Of a DNA stretch of 30,631 nt, positions 7,223-13,280 are shown in pieces. The stretch is from positions 1-30,631 of the IMG/VR virus record IMGVR_UViG_3300028025_006023; one strand, written 5' to 3'. Numbering within the stretch: position 1 is the stretch's first letter; every line of letters begins with the position of its first letter. The position numbers and the translations under genes were made by a program. The stretch comes from a virus. A model generated the notes under the pieces. The model made no database searches. It was not told the DNA's origin and saw only the letters and a program-made list of their open reading frames with translations.

Positions 7223-7957
7223 ATGAAAGCAATATTGCAGGATATTATCGCACATACTCATAATTTGGGGTTTCTAAATACTGTAAAAGTCACTGGAACA
7301 TCTACTGAAACCTCAATTGATTCCATGAGCGATGACCGGAAGGTGGTCTTATTTGCCAAGACACATGTTCCATATTCCGAAATGGAAGGTGTATTCGGTA
7401 TGCCACAACTTAATAAACTAAAGCTTCATCTTGATTGTCCAGAATATAAAGAAAATGCCAAGATTGAAATCATAAAAGCATCAAGGAATGGAGCAGTTAT
7501 CCCCACAACAATTCATTTTGAAAACGCTAACGGAGATTTTAAAAATGATTACCGTTTTATGAACACTGAAGTAATTCAAGAAAAACTCAAGTCGGTTAAG
7601 TTCAAATCAGTAAGGTGGGATGTAGAAGTAGTTCCTAGCTTGCAATCAGTTCACCGATTTCAATTTCAATCGGCAGCTAACAATGAGCATACTACTTTTA
7701 TGACCAAGACTGACGGTTCAAATCTGAAATTTATCTTTGGTGATAATGCCACACATGCTGGGGAATTCATTTTTGCAGCTGGTATTAGTGGAACCCTAAG
7801 AAAAAGCCTAACATGGCCAGTCGCACAAATTCTTTCTATTCTAAAACTTGCTGATGTAAACACATCAAAAATGAGTATTTCTGATGAAGGTGCTCTTCAA
7901 ATAACATTAGACAGCGGTTTAGCTTCCTATAAATATATTATTCCAGCGCAAGCGTAA
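7223..7957 (+). CDS. 45: DNA polymerase sliding clamp (gp45 type)
   Basis: 244 residues against 228 in T4 gp45. The trimeric clamp encircles DNA, tethers the polymerase and, in T4, also activates late transcription by contacting the sigma-like gp55/gp33 pair. The call rests on length, beta-rich two-domain appearance with a repeat-like second half (about 120-244), ending DSGLASYKYIIPAQA, and the position directly after the polymerase gene behind its own promoter. No short diagnostic motif exists for this family, so the identification depends on overall pattern. Start ATG follows AAAAGGA by eight bases. The presence of NATAAATA promoters elsewhere in the window fits a phage that uses a clamp-dependent late system. 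Confidence 0.85.
   Translation: MKAILQDIIAHTHNLGFLNTVKVTGTSTETSIDSMSDDRKVVLFAKTHVPYSEMEGVFGMPQLNKLKLHLDCPEYKENAKIEIIKASRNGAVIPTTIHFENANGDFKNDYRFMNTEVIQEKLKSVKFKSVRWDVEVVPSLQSVHRFQFQSAANNEHTTFMTKTDGSNLKFIFGDNATHAGEFIFAAGISGTLRKSLTWPVAQILSILKLADVNTSKMSISDEGALQITLDSGLASYKYIIPAQA
7928..7935 (+). promoter_or_regulatory. Possible late promoter TATAAATA inside the clamp gene
   Basis: An exact T4 late consensus octamer lies in the last codons of the clamp gene (encoding SYKYII). Its start would be near 7941, 19 bases before the ATG at 7960. It may be a chance codon run, but the gene it would serve resembles a virion module. Confidence 0.4.
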
Positions 7958-7959
7958 GA

Positions 7960-8316
7960 ATGATAACTTCAATAATTCCTTCCAGCCAGTATATTTCAGT
8001 GTCTGTTTCTGGCAATACAACATATGTGCCAAATAACGGTCAATTAGCTGGTCAATTAAGGTACAATACATCAACACAAAGTATAGAAATATACGATGGT
8101 ATAAGCTGGATTGTAATGGGTCAACAGTATGCCACAGTTGACCTTGGAGAGAATACAAAATCCATTATGGAATGGGCTAGGAAAAAAATGCATGAGGAAG
8201 CGTTGCTGGAGTCATACGCAGAACAGTACCCAGCAATACGATCAGCACTTGACAATTACAAAGAAGCTGAAAAACAATTATTGGTAATGACCGCGTTATC
8301 AATAGATCACAAATAA
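7960..8316 (+). CDS. Small protein with a tail-type GQLRYN...DG-W module
   Basis: 118 residues, starting two bases after the clamp stop. Residues about 27-52 (GQLAGQLRYNTSTQSIEIYD, then GISWIVMG) have the same pattern as the GQLWYD...LKVYDG..F module repeated in the minus-strand tail-fibre genes of this window. The second half (about 60-118) is a charged helix with YAEQYPAIRSALDNYKEAEK, possibly coiled. The N-terminal part suggests a small virion or fibre-associated protein, and an exact late-promoter octamer just upstream agrees. There is no catalytic motif. An alternative is a late assembly protein. The Shine-Dalgarno is weak (TAAG), so coupling to the clamp gene is possible for early RNA. 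Confidence 0.55.
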   Translation: MITSIIPSSQYISVSVSGNTTYVPNNGQLAGQLRYNTSTQSIEIYDGISWIVMGQQYATVDLGENTKSIMEWARKKMHEEALLESYAEQYPAIRSALDNYKEAEKQLLVMTALSIDHK

Positions 8317-8346
8317 ACTTAACATTAACTACTAAAAGGAACTATT

Positions 8347-8553
8347 ATGGCAGTCCCATCATATATTCAAAAAACTCTGGTAATGAAGCCAGAAGTAACA
8401 CAAATTTTTCAAGACCTAGAGGCATGGCATGATCATTGCAGATTTAATCTTCTACCATTTAGTCCGTCCGATCTTTATAAGAGCAAGGATTATAAGGCAT
8501 GGTCCCGTGAAAATGCTAGAAATACACGATATAAGAAATCTCAGGAGCAATAA
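8347..8553 (+). CDS. Small conserved-looking phage protein, function unknown
   Basis: 68 residues, well preceded by AAAAGGA (8334-8340). It has an aromatic/His-containing centre (IFQDLEAWHDHCRFNLLPFSPSD, about 20-42, quoted as landmarks DLEAWHDHCRF and DLYKS) and a basic Arg/Lys tail. Its stop TAA shares a base with the ATG of the next gene, so the two are translationally linked. The pattern is familiar from unassigned small genes of T4-like marine phages. No function can be inferred. Confidence 0.55.
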   Translation: MAVPSYIQKTLVMKPEVTQIFQDLEAWHDHCRFNLLPFSPSDLYKSKDYKAWSRENARNTRYKKSQEQ

Positions 8554-9341
8554 TGCTAGATAAGATAGGTATTATTGGGGTTGGATTTGTAGGATCTGCA
8601 ATTCGTGATTCTTTCATAAATGCTCCAGTTGACCTTGTTCTTCTGGATACTAATCCTACGGTTGCAACTGGAACTTATGATGATCTGAAAAATGCATCAG
8701 CAGTTTTTATATGTGTACCAAGTCCTCAGAGTGATGATGGAGCGTGCGACACATCAATTATGGAATCTGTATTAGAGAAACTCATAGATTTTAACGGTGT
8801 AATTGTATCTAAAGTTACTGCCCCACCAAAGATCTATGAAAAACTTGCGGAAAAATACAAAAATTTGGTATATGTTCCAGAGTTCTTGACAGCAAGAAAT
8901 GCATCCAACGACTATGCATTGGGGGCATTCGCTGTTATAGGAGGGCAAGTGCTAGCGTATCGTAACGAGGCTGAACGTATAGTACGTAAAAGTCAATTGA
9001 GTCTCAAAAAGGTGGTTCACTGTGGTATTGGCGAGGCATCACTTGTAAAGTATTCCATCAATACATTTCTAGCCACAAAGGTAATTTACATGAATGAATT
9101 GGCATTATTAGCCGAAACACATGGGTATGAGTGGTATGATATTGCAAGAATGATTAACCTAGATGATCGTATTGGAGTATCACATATGATGGTACCAGGA
9201 CCAGATGGAACATTTGGATTTGGTGGAATGTGCTTTCCTAAAGACACAGCCGCACTTAAGAAAGTTTCCAACGACTTGAACATAGATATGTCATTACTCA
9301 CTGCAGCCATAGAATCAAACAATAGGATAAGATCAAAATGA
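8553..9341 (+). CDS. Short UDP-glucose/GDP-mannose dehydrogenase-family protein
   Basis: 262 residues. These NAD-dependent enzymes oxidise a nucleotide sugar twice to a uronic acid. Visible: Rossmann motif GVGFVG (9-14), VFICVPSP (51-58), VPEFLTARNA (108-117) matching the family PEFL motif with E110, central-helix KYSINTFLATK with K166 and N170, and the catalytic cysteine loop FGFGGMCFPKDT (C227). Cellular enzymes are about 390-450 residues; this one stops about 35 residues after the cysteine and lacks the C-terminal nucleotide-sugar domain, as a normal end and not a visible frameshift. All residues known to act on the thioester route remain. AGGAG (8543-8547) precedes the ATG. It may modify host or phage sugars, or have lost full activity. 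Confidence 0.85.
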   Translation: MLDKIGIIGVGFVGSAIRDSFINAPVDLVLLDTNPTVATGTYDDLKNASAVFICVPSPQSDDGACDTSIMESVLEKLIDFNGVIVSKVTAPPKIYEKLAEKYKNLVYVPEFLTARNASNDYALGAFAVIGGQVLAYRNEAERIVRKSQLSLKKVVHCGIGEASLVKYSINTFLATKVIYMNELALLAETHGYEWYDIARMINLDDRIGVSHMMVPGPDGTFGFGGMCFPKDTAALKKVSNDLNIDMSLLTAAIESNNRIRSK

Positions 9342-9763
9342 GTGGGTTTTCAAGTTATATTAGAAAGCTATTTGGGATAGATGTTCTAGAACAAGAGCTA
9401 AAAAGTAAAATTGAAGCACTTGAACAGGCTAACGCCAATACATCAGAAAAAGTTGAATTGGATTCAATTAGTCCAAAAGAAAAAGCAACTCTAAAAAAAG
9501 AACCATACATCACTGTTAACAAGACTCATGTCAATCCTGATAATATAAGAACTGGGTTTTTTGAGCTTGATTGGAATGAATATTTCGTGTTGCAGCTTAA
9601 AGAAAATGGATATCCAGGTTCTTCAGATGAAGAAATAGTAGATGGGTGGTTCCAAGAACTTTGCAGAAACATCGGTGAAGAAACCGGGGTTGATATGAAT
9701 AGTCGTGGAAAAGGTTATGTAAACGTTAGTAGTATCGGAAACGGTAGGTCAGAAATTGGTTGA
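9338..9763 (+). CDS. Conserved-looking phage protein, function unknown
   Basis: 141 residues, overlapping the previous gene by four bases (ATGA), so probably translationally coupled. Residues 1-55 form an amphipathic, Glu/Lys-rich probable coiled coil (LEQELKSKIEALEQANA). Residues about 57-125 form a compact domain with HVNPDNIRTGFFELDWNEYF and a later WFQELCRNIGEETG. I recall this second domain from hypothetical proteins of T4-like marine phages but know no activity. It ends inside the start region of the nuclease gene. Context, directly before a replication nuclease and after a sugar enzyme, does not define a role. Confidence 0.55.
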   Translation: MSGFSSYIRKLFGIDVLEQELKSKIEALEQANANTSEKVELDSISPKEKATLKKEPYITVNKTHVNPDNIRTGFFELDWNEYFVLQLKENGYPGSSDEEIVDGWFQELCRNIGEETGVDMNSRGKGYVNVSSIGNGRSEIG

Positions 9764-10799
9764 TACAACTTATATTTTAGTTGATTTGGCAAATGTTTTT
9801 TCACGGGCTCGTTATGTTGTGCGTGGTTCGTTGGAAGAAAAAGTTGGTCTAAGTATCCACACATGTCTTTCATCTGTTAGAAAAGCATGGCGAGATTTTA
9901 ATGGAACCCATGTATGTTTCTTCTTAGAAGGCAGATCATGGAGAAAAGATTTCTATAAGCCATACAAGAAGAATCGGGCTGATGCAAAGGCAGCACTGAC
10001 CATCCGAGAAGTTGAAGAAGATAAAGTATTTTGGGAAACGTTTGAACAGTTACAGAATTTCTTAATAGACAAGACTAATTGTTCGGTATTACGTCACCCA
10101 CAACTAGAAGCTGACGATCTTATTTCTGGTTGGGTTCACTCACATCCAGATGCAAATCATATTATCATTTCCACTGATGGTGATTTTAATCAATTAATTT
10201 GTCCAACTGTCAAGCGGTATGATGGCGTCAATAGTATCACTATCACACACGAGGGATATTTTGACGAACGTGGCAAGCACGTAATTGATAAGAAAACTGG
10301 GCTACCAAAGAGCGCACCAGATCCATCCTGGTTATTATTTGAGAAAATAATTCGTGGTGATAGTAGCGATAACGTGTTTAGTGCATATCCCGGCGTTAGA
10401 GAGAAAGGCACGAAAACCAAGATCGGAATGAGAGACGCATTTGCTGATCGCAATGATAAGGGATATAATTGGAATAACTTCATGCTTCAGCGCTGGACTG
10501 ATCATGAGGGTGTAGAACATAGGGTGCTAGATGATTACGAAAGAAACAGAATCCTGTGTGATCTTACGGCTCAACCAGTTGAAATACAAAAAATAATCAC
10601 AGAAACAATTAATCAAGCAATAGAATCCGAAAAAAGCATTTCACAGGTTGGAATTCGCTTAATGAAATTCTGTACAGAGTTTGATTTAATAAAAATTTCA
10701 GAGCAAGCACAAAGCTATGCCGAACCACTAAACGCCAAGTATATAAAGAATGATAACAAAAACGAAAGCCATTGTACCAAATCAGTGTTGGTTAGTTGA
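9756..10799 (+). CDS. 5'-3' exonuclease / flap endonuclease (T4 RNase H-like)
   Basis: 347 residues. The protein shows the acidic pattern of the FEN/T4 RNase H family: LVDLAN (D10), EADDL (E118, D120, D121), STDGDFNQL (D141, D143) and GDSSDNV (D202, D205), followed by the YPGVREKGTK region that resembles the helix-hairpin-helix DNA-binding segment. Such nucleases remove RNA primers and 5' flaps from Okazaki fragments, consistent with polymerase and clamp nearby. Start is TTG, eight bases after TAGGT and overlapping the previous gene's end; no ATG occurs before the catalytic D10, so a non-ATG start is required. The last 50 bases overlap the next gene. T4 rnh is the likely functional counterpart (305 aa). 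Confidence 0.88.
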   Translation: MVDTTYILVDLANVFSRARYVVRGSLEEKVGLSIHTCLSSVRKAWRDFNGTHVCFFLEGRSWRKDFYKPYKKNRADAKAALTIREVEEDKVFWETFEQLQNFLIDKTNCSVLRHPQLEADDLISGWVHSHPDANHIIISTDGDFNQLICPTVKRYDGVNSITITHEGYFDERGKHVIDKKTGLPKSAPDPSWLLFEKIIRGDSSDNVFSAYPGVREKGTKTKIGMRDAFADRNDKGYNWNNFMLQRWTDHEGVEHRVLDDYERNRILCDLTAQPVEIQKIITETINQAIESEKSISQVGIRLMKFCTEFDLIKISEQAQSYAEPLNAKYIKNDNKNESHCTKSVLVS

Positions 10800-11226
10800 A
10801 ACAGACGGAAAGAAAATAGGAACGTTATATAAGGAAGTTCAGGGATTTTCATTTTATTCTGGAGGAAACAAAATTATTTTGGATAATTCTTTACGTGTTA
10901 ACCAACATCTAACCATTAGTATTTCAGAACCAGCCGAGATTACGACAACAGAAATATCTAAAAACTTTGTGCATGGTTATCCGACCTCCACCTACCCATT
11001 TAACCCAGTATATAGTATTCAAAAAAAGCTACCAATTTATACTGCCACTAACAATAGTAAATCTAAAGTTTGCGCTGGATTTTATTTGATTCTGGAAAAT
11101 GAAAAGTGGAAGAAATATTTTTGCCCAAAACTTATTAAATTAGATCGTTGCAAATTTTATGGGCCATTTAAAACTGACACCGAGATGATCCAAAAATTAG
11201 AACATATATCAAATGAAGCCAATTAA
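10750..11226 (+). CDS. Conserved-looking phage protein, function unknown
   Basis: 158 residues, starting inside the last 50 bases of the nuclease gene in another frame. The protein is beta-rich at the start (NQCWLVETDGKKIGTL), with a distinctive middle FVHGYPTSTYPFNPVYSIQKK (about 72-92, landmarks HGYPTS and FNPVYSIQ) and a basic Cys-containing end (CAGFYLI...KKYFCPKLIKL). The overlapping start, lack of a strong Shine-Dalgarno and position suggest translational coupling. I recall the HGYPTS region from unassigned T4-like phage proteins. No enzymatic motif is apparent. Confidence 0.5.
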   Translation: MITKTKAIVPNQCWLVETDGKKIGTLYKEVQGFSFYSGGNKIILDNSLRVNQHLTISISEPAEITTTEISKNFVHGYPTSTYPFNPVYSIQKKLPIYTATNNSKSKVCAGFYLILENEKWKKYFCPKLIKLDRCKFYGPFKTDTEMIQKLEHISNEAN

Positions 11227-11437
11227 TACTATTCCAGTTGAAACGTTTTTAGAACGTGTCAGAATTGCAAGCAAAACAAATCAAAAAAATGTATCTCTTG
11301 ATATAAGGGATGCAGCTGCACTCGCTGACGCTATTAATCTAATAATGGCTAGGTTAATCATGAAAATGAGCAGTGAGACAGAGAATGCACAACAAACTGG
11401 AGTATTAAAAATCAATGCTGACGGTGGTGACTTCTGA
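11213..11437 (+). CDS. Small helical phage protein, function unknown
   Basis: 74 residues overlapping the previous gene by 14 bases. It is predicted helical (ETFLERVRIASKTNQ, then DIRDAAALADAINLIMARLI), with a short Gly/Asp end. The stop TGA (11435-11437) shares bases with the late-promoter octamer beginning at 11436. Neither the helical repeat nor the end suggests an activity. Confidence 0.5.
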   Translation: MKPINTIPVETFLERVRIASKTNQKNVSLDIRDAAALADAINLIMARLIMKMSSETENAQQTGVLKINADGGDF

Positions 11438-11443
11438 TAAATA
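11436..11443 (+). promoter_or_regulatory. T4-type late promoter GATAAATA
   Basis: The octamer overlaps the stop codon of the upstream gene. T4 geometry puts the start near 11449, inside the left arm of the hairpin 11443-11466, and 16 bases before the ATG at 11465. Confidence 0.7.
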
Positions 11444-11466
11444 TGTGCATCGTGAAAGATGCACAT
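11443..11466 (+). promoter_or_regulatory. Hairpin over start codon, overlapping late promoter
   Basis: ATGTGCATC (11443-11451) pairs perfectly with GATGCACAT (11458-11466) around the loop GTGAAA. The first two bases of the ATG at 11465 are in the stem and the GAAAG ribosome site spans loop and stem. Read-through RNA would be masked; late RNA beginning near 11449 would lack most of the left arm. Confidence 0.65.
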
Positions 11467-11740
11467 GGCAAGACCTAAACCAACACTATTATTAGAATTC
11501 ATTAATAGAAAATCAAATACCATTGATCAAATCATTAACGCTGACGGTATTTGGGCAGTGTTTTACAAAGATGGTCCTATTAATCTTAAAAGTGGATCAT
11601 TATCAGGTGATATAAAATATAAAAGATTTTGCTTTGCGAGTAGTGGGCACGCCCTAAACCTCGCAAAGAAACTAAACACTCAATTCAAGTGTAGTGATTT
11701 TTCTGTCTATAAATTAACAGGTGGAACAAAAATCTATTAA
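11465..11740 (+). CDS. Conserved-looking small phage protein, probably late
   Basis: 91 residues from ATG 11465 (MARPKPTLLLEF). An ATG two codons earlier (11459) is too close to the ribosome site GAAAG (11454-11458), which suits 11465. The protein has a compact alpha/beta look with IWAVFYKDGPINLK (about 29-42) and FASSGHALNLAKKLN (about 57-71), ending VYKLTGGTKIY. I recall the IWAVFY and SGHA(x)NLAKKLN pattern in marine T4-like phage hypotheticals. Its own late promoter plus hairpin before it, and a terminator straight after it, make it a single-gene late unit on top of any read-through. Function unknown. Confidence 0.6.
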   Translation: MARPKPTLLLEFINRKSNTIDQIINADGIWAVFYKDGPINLKSGSLSGDIKYKRFCFASSGHALNLAKKLNTQFKCSDFSVYKLTGGTKIY

Positions 11741-12119
11741 TGGGTGGTCAAAAACCAGCATAATTCTTTCATTATTGAATTATGCTGGTTTTTCTGTCAG
11801 TAAAATACATATCAAAGAATATCTCAACTCCTGGTGGTGCAATCCAAGAAATGAGTCCAAAAGCTTCAGGTTAACAGAATCTGGATTAGCTGCATTCACC
11901 CGAGCAAATATAACTCCATACGTTATAGAATTACCGGATGAGTTAAAATACACCAACCGGCTAGTATTGCAGTTGGATAACTTCATTACAGGTCCATATT
12001 ATTTAGAACGAAAAAGAATTACTGTGTTTGACGAAAACATGGCAATTCAATTAATGTTGTTCGCTGGTGACTTAAAAAAATATACAGATGCAAAAATAAA
12101 TTCCAAAAATTACATTTGA
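11721..12119 (+). CDS. Conserved-looking phage protein, function unknown
   Basis: 132 residues, starting at GTG 11721, inside the last 20 bases of the preceding gene. The first 30 codons contain a 17-bp perfect hairpin (11750-11793), so DNA signals and protein share the sequence. No in-frame ATG follows until close to the end, and a TTG at 11775 has no ribosome site, so the start must lie before the hairpin. Sequence: helical start (SIILSLLNYAGFSVSKIHIK), SWW and Arg/Glu-rich centre resembling a winged-helix-like fold (RLTESGLAAFTRA, about 51-63), then a beta/aromatic end. DNA binding is a guess from that pattern. The stop overlaps the -35 of the next promoter. Confidence 0.5.
   Translation: MEQKSINGWSKTSIILSLLNYAGFSVSKIHIKEYLNSWWCNPRNESKSFRLTESGLAAFTRANITPYVIELPDELKYTNRLVLQLDNFITGPYYLERKRITVFDENMAIQLMLFAGDLKKYTDAKINSKNYI
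11750..11793 (+). terminator. Strong hairpin terminator inside a coding region
   Basis: Seventeen bases starting AAAAACCAGCA (11750-11766) pair without mismatch to 11777-11793, ending GCTGGTTTTT, around a ten-base loop. The stem ends in five T, and A-tract and T-tract flank it, so it can act in both directions. It begins ten bases after the stop of the 11465 gene (11740), where a terminator is expected. Confidence 0.7.
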
Positions 12120-12144
12120 CAGTAAATGCACTTTGCCGTACAAT
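12116..12144 (+). promoter_or_regulatory. Sigma-70 promoter TTGACA-17-TACAAT
   Basis: Perfect -35 (12116-12121), 17-base spacer and TACAAT (12139-12144), starting near 12151. The -35 overlaps the TGA of the upstream gene (12117-12119). Identical hexamers and spacing to the promoter at 7177. It drives the AAA ATPase / VWA pair. Confidence 0.8.
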
Positions 12145-12181
12145 AGATTCTATAAACACTTCTAAAACTGAAAGGCAAATC

Positions 12182-13264
12182 ATGGCTGAAACCATTTCCG
12201 CAAATCGTACCGTTACCCCAAACCAAGCTAAGAACGCTGTTCGTAAATGCTTCGCTGTAAATCGTCCAACATTCCTATGGGGTGCTCCTGGTGTTGGTAA
12301 GAGTGACCTAGTAAAACAGATTGGCACTGAGCAAAATCGTAATGTGATTGATGTTCGTCTTTCTCTATGGGAGCCAACCGATATCAAGGGAATTCCATAC
12401 TTTAATCCCGAAATGCAAACAATGGTTTGGGCACCACCATGTGAACTTCCACAACACCCTGATGACAATTCAATCCTGTTTCTTGACGAACTTAACAGTG
12501 CCCCACCAGCAACCCAAGCTGCTGCATACCAGCTTATTCTAAATCGTCGTGTTGGAACATACCGTCTCCCAGATGGTGTTAGCATCGTTGCTGCAGGCAA
12601 TCGTGACGCCGATAAGGGTGTTACATATCGCATGCCTGCGCCGTTGGCAAACCGTTTCCTGCACCTAGAACTGCGAGTTGACTACGAGGATTGGAACCAA
12701 TGGGCTACCCTAAACAAAATCCATGAACAAGTTGTAGGTTATATTGGCTTTGCCAAGCAAGATCTTTACGATTTTGATCCCAGAAGTGCAAGTCGCAGTT
12801 TTGCAACTCCACGTTCTTGGAGCTTTGTTAGTGACCTTCTCAAGGACGATGACCTACCTGATTCTACACTAACTGATCTGGTGTCAGGTGCGATTGGTGA
12901 GGGACTAGCCGTGAAATTTATGGCGCATCGTAAGATCGCTAAACAAATGCCAAATCCAGCTACCATCCTTGATGGTAGCATCAAAAAGTGCAATATCCGC
13001 GAGATTTCTGCAATGTATTCACTAGTGGTAAGTATGTGTTATGAATTGCAAGCTGCACATCAAAAGAAAGTCAGTAATTGGAACGAAATGTCTGATAATT
13101 TCTTTGCATTCATGATGGATAACTTCCCAACTGAATTGGTAGTCATGGGTGCGCGATTGGCATTAACTAACTTCTCTCTACCGTTTGACGCCAGCAAGCT
13201 CAAGAATTTTGAACGTTTCAACAAGAACTACGGCAGCTACATCATTGCTGCTATGCAAAACTAA
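12182..13264 (+). CDS. MoxR-type AAA+ ATPase
   Basis: 360 residues from the ATG at 12182, six bases after AAAGG (12171-12175). The open frame extends upstream to 12116, but that region is the promoter. Walker A GAPGVGKS (34-41), Walker B ILFLDE (98-103), sensor 1 AAGNRD (N140) and Arg finger candidate ANRF (R158) are intact. MoxR ATPases act as chaperone-like remodellers, usually beside a VWA-domain partner, inserting cofactors or remodelling complexes. That partner follows 16 bases downstream. In phages the target is unknown; candidates are virion assembly or host-protein remodelling. The C-terminal region (about 200-360) is helical and family-specific. The strong sigma-70 promoter indicates early expression. 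Confidence 0.9.
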   Translation: MAETISANRTVTPNQAKNAVRKCFAVNRPTFLWGAPGVGKSDLVKQIGTEQNRNVIDVRLSLWEPTDIKGIPYFNPEMQTMVWAPPCELPQHPDDNSILFLDELNSAPPATQAAAYQLILNRRVGTYRLPDGVSIVAAGNRDADKGVTYRMPAPLANRFLHLELRVDYEDWNQWATLNKIHEQVVGYIGFAKQDLYDFDPRSASRSFATPRSWSFVSDLLKDDDLPDSTLTDLVSGAIGEGLAVKFMAHRKIAKQMPNPATILDGSIKKCNIREISAMYSLVVSMCYELQAAHQKKVSNWNEMSDNFFAFMMDNFPTELVVMGARLALTNFSLPFDASKLKNFERFNKNYGSYIIAAMQN

Positions 13265-13280
13265 TTAACAGAGGTGCGAA

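Noticed and set aside
8250-8278. TTGACA inside the 118-aa gene as a promoter
   Set aside because: There is no acceptable -10 box at 16-18 bases, only AACAAT-like sequence, and it lies within codons.
12116-12181. Upstream extension of the MoxR gene to TTG 12116
   Set aside because: That region is a perfect sigma-70 promoter with its start site near 12151, and a good ribosome site precedes the ATG at 12182.
12019-12633. 204-codon open frame on the minus strand opposite the MoxR gene
   Set aside because: It lies fully antisense to a well-identified ATPase, has no recognisable motif and mixes Arg/Ser/Pro in the way expected of an antisense shadow.
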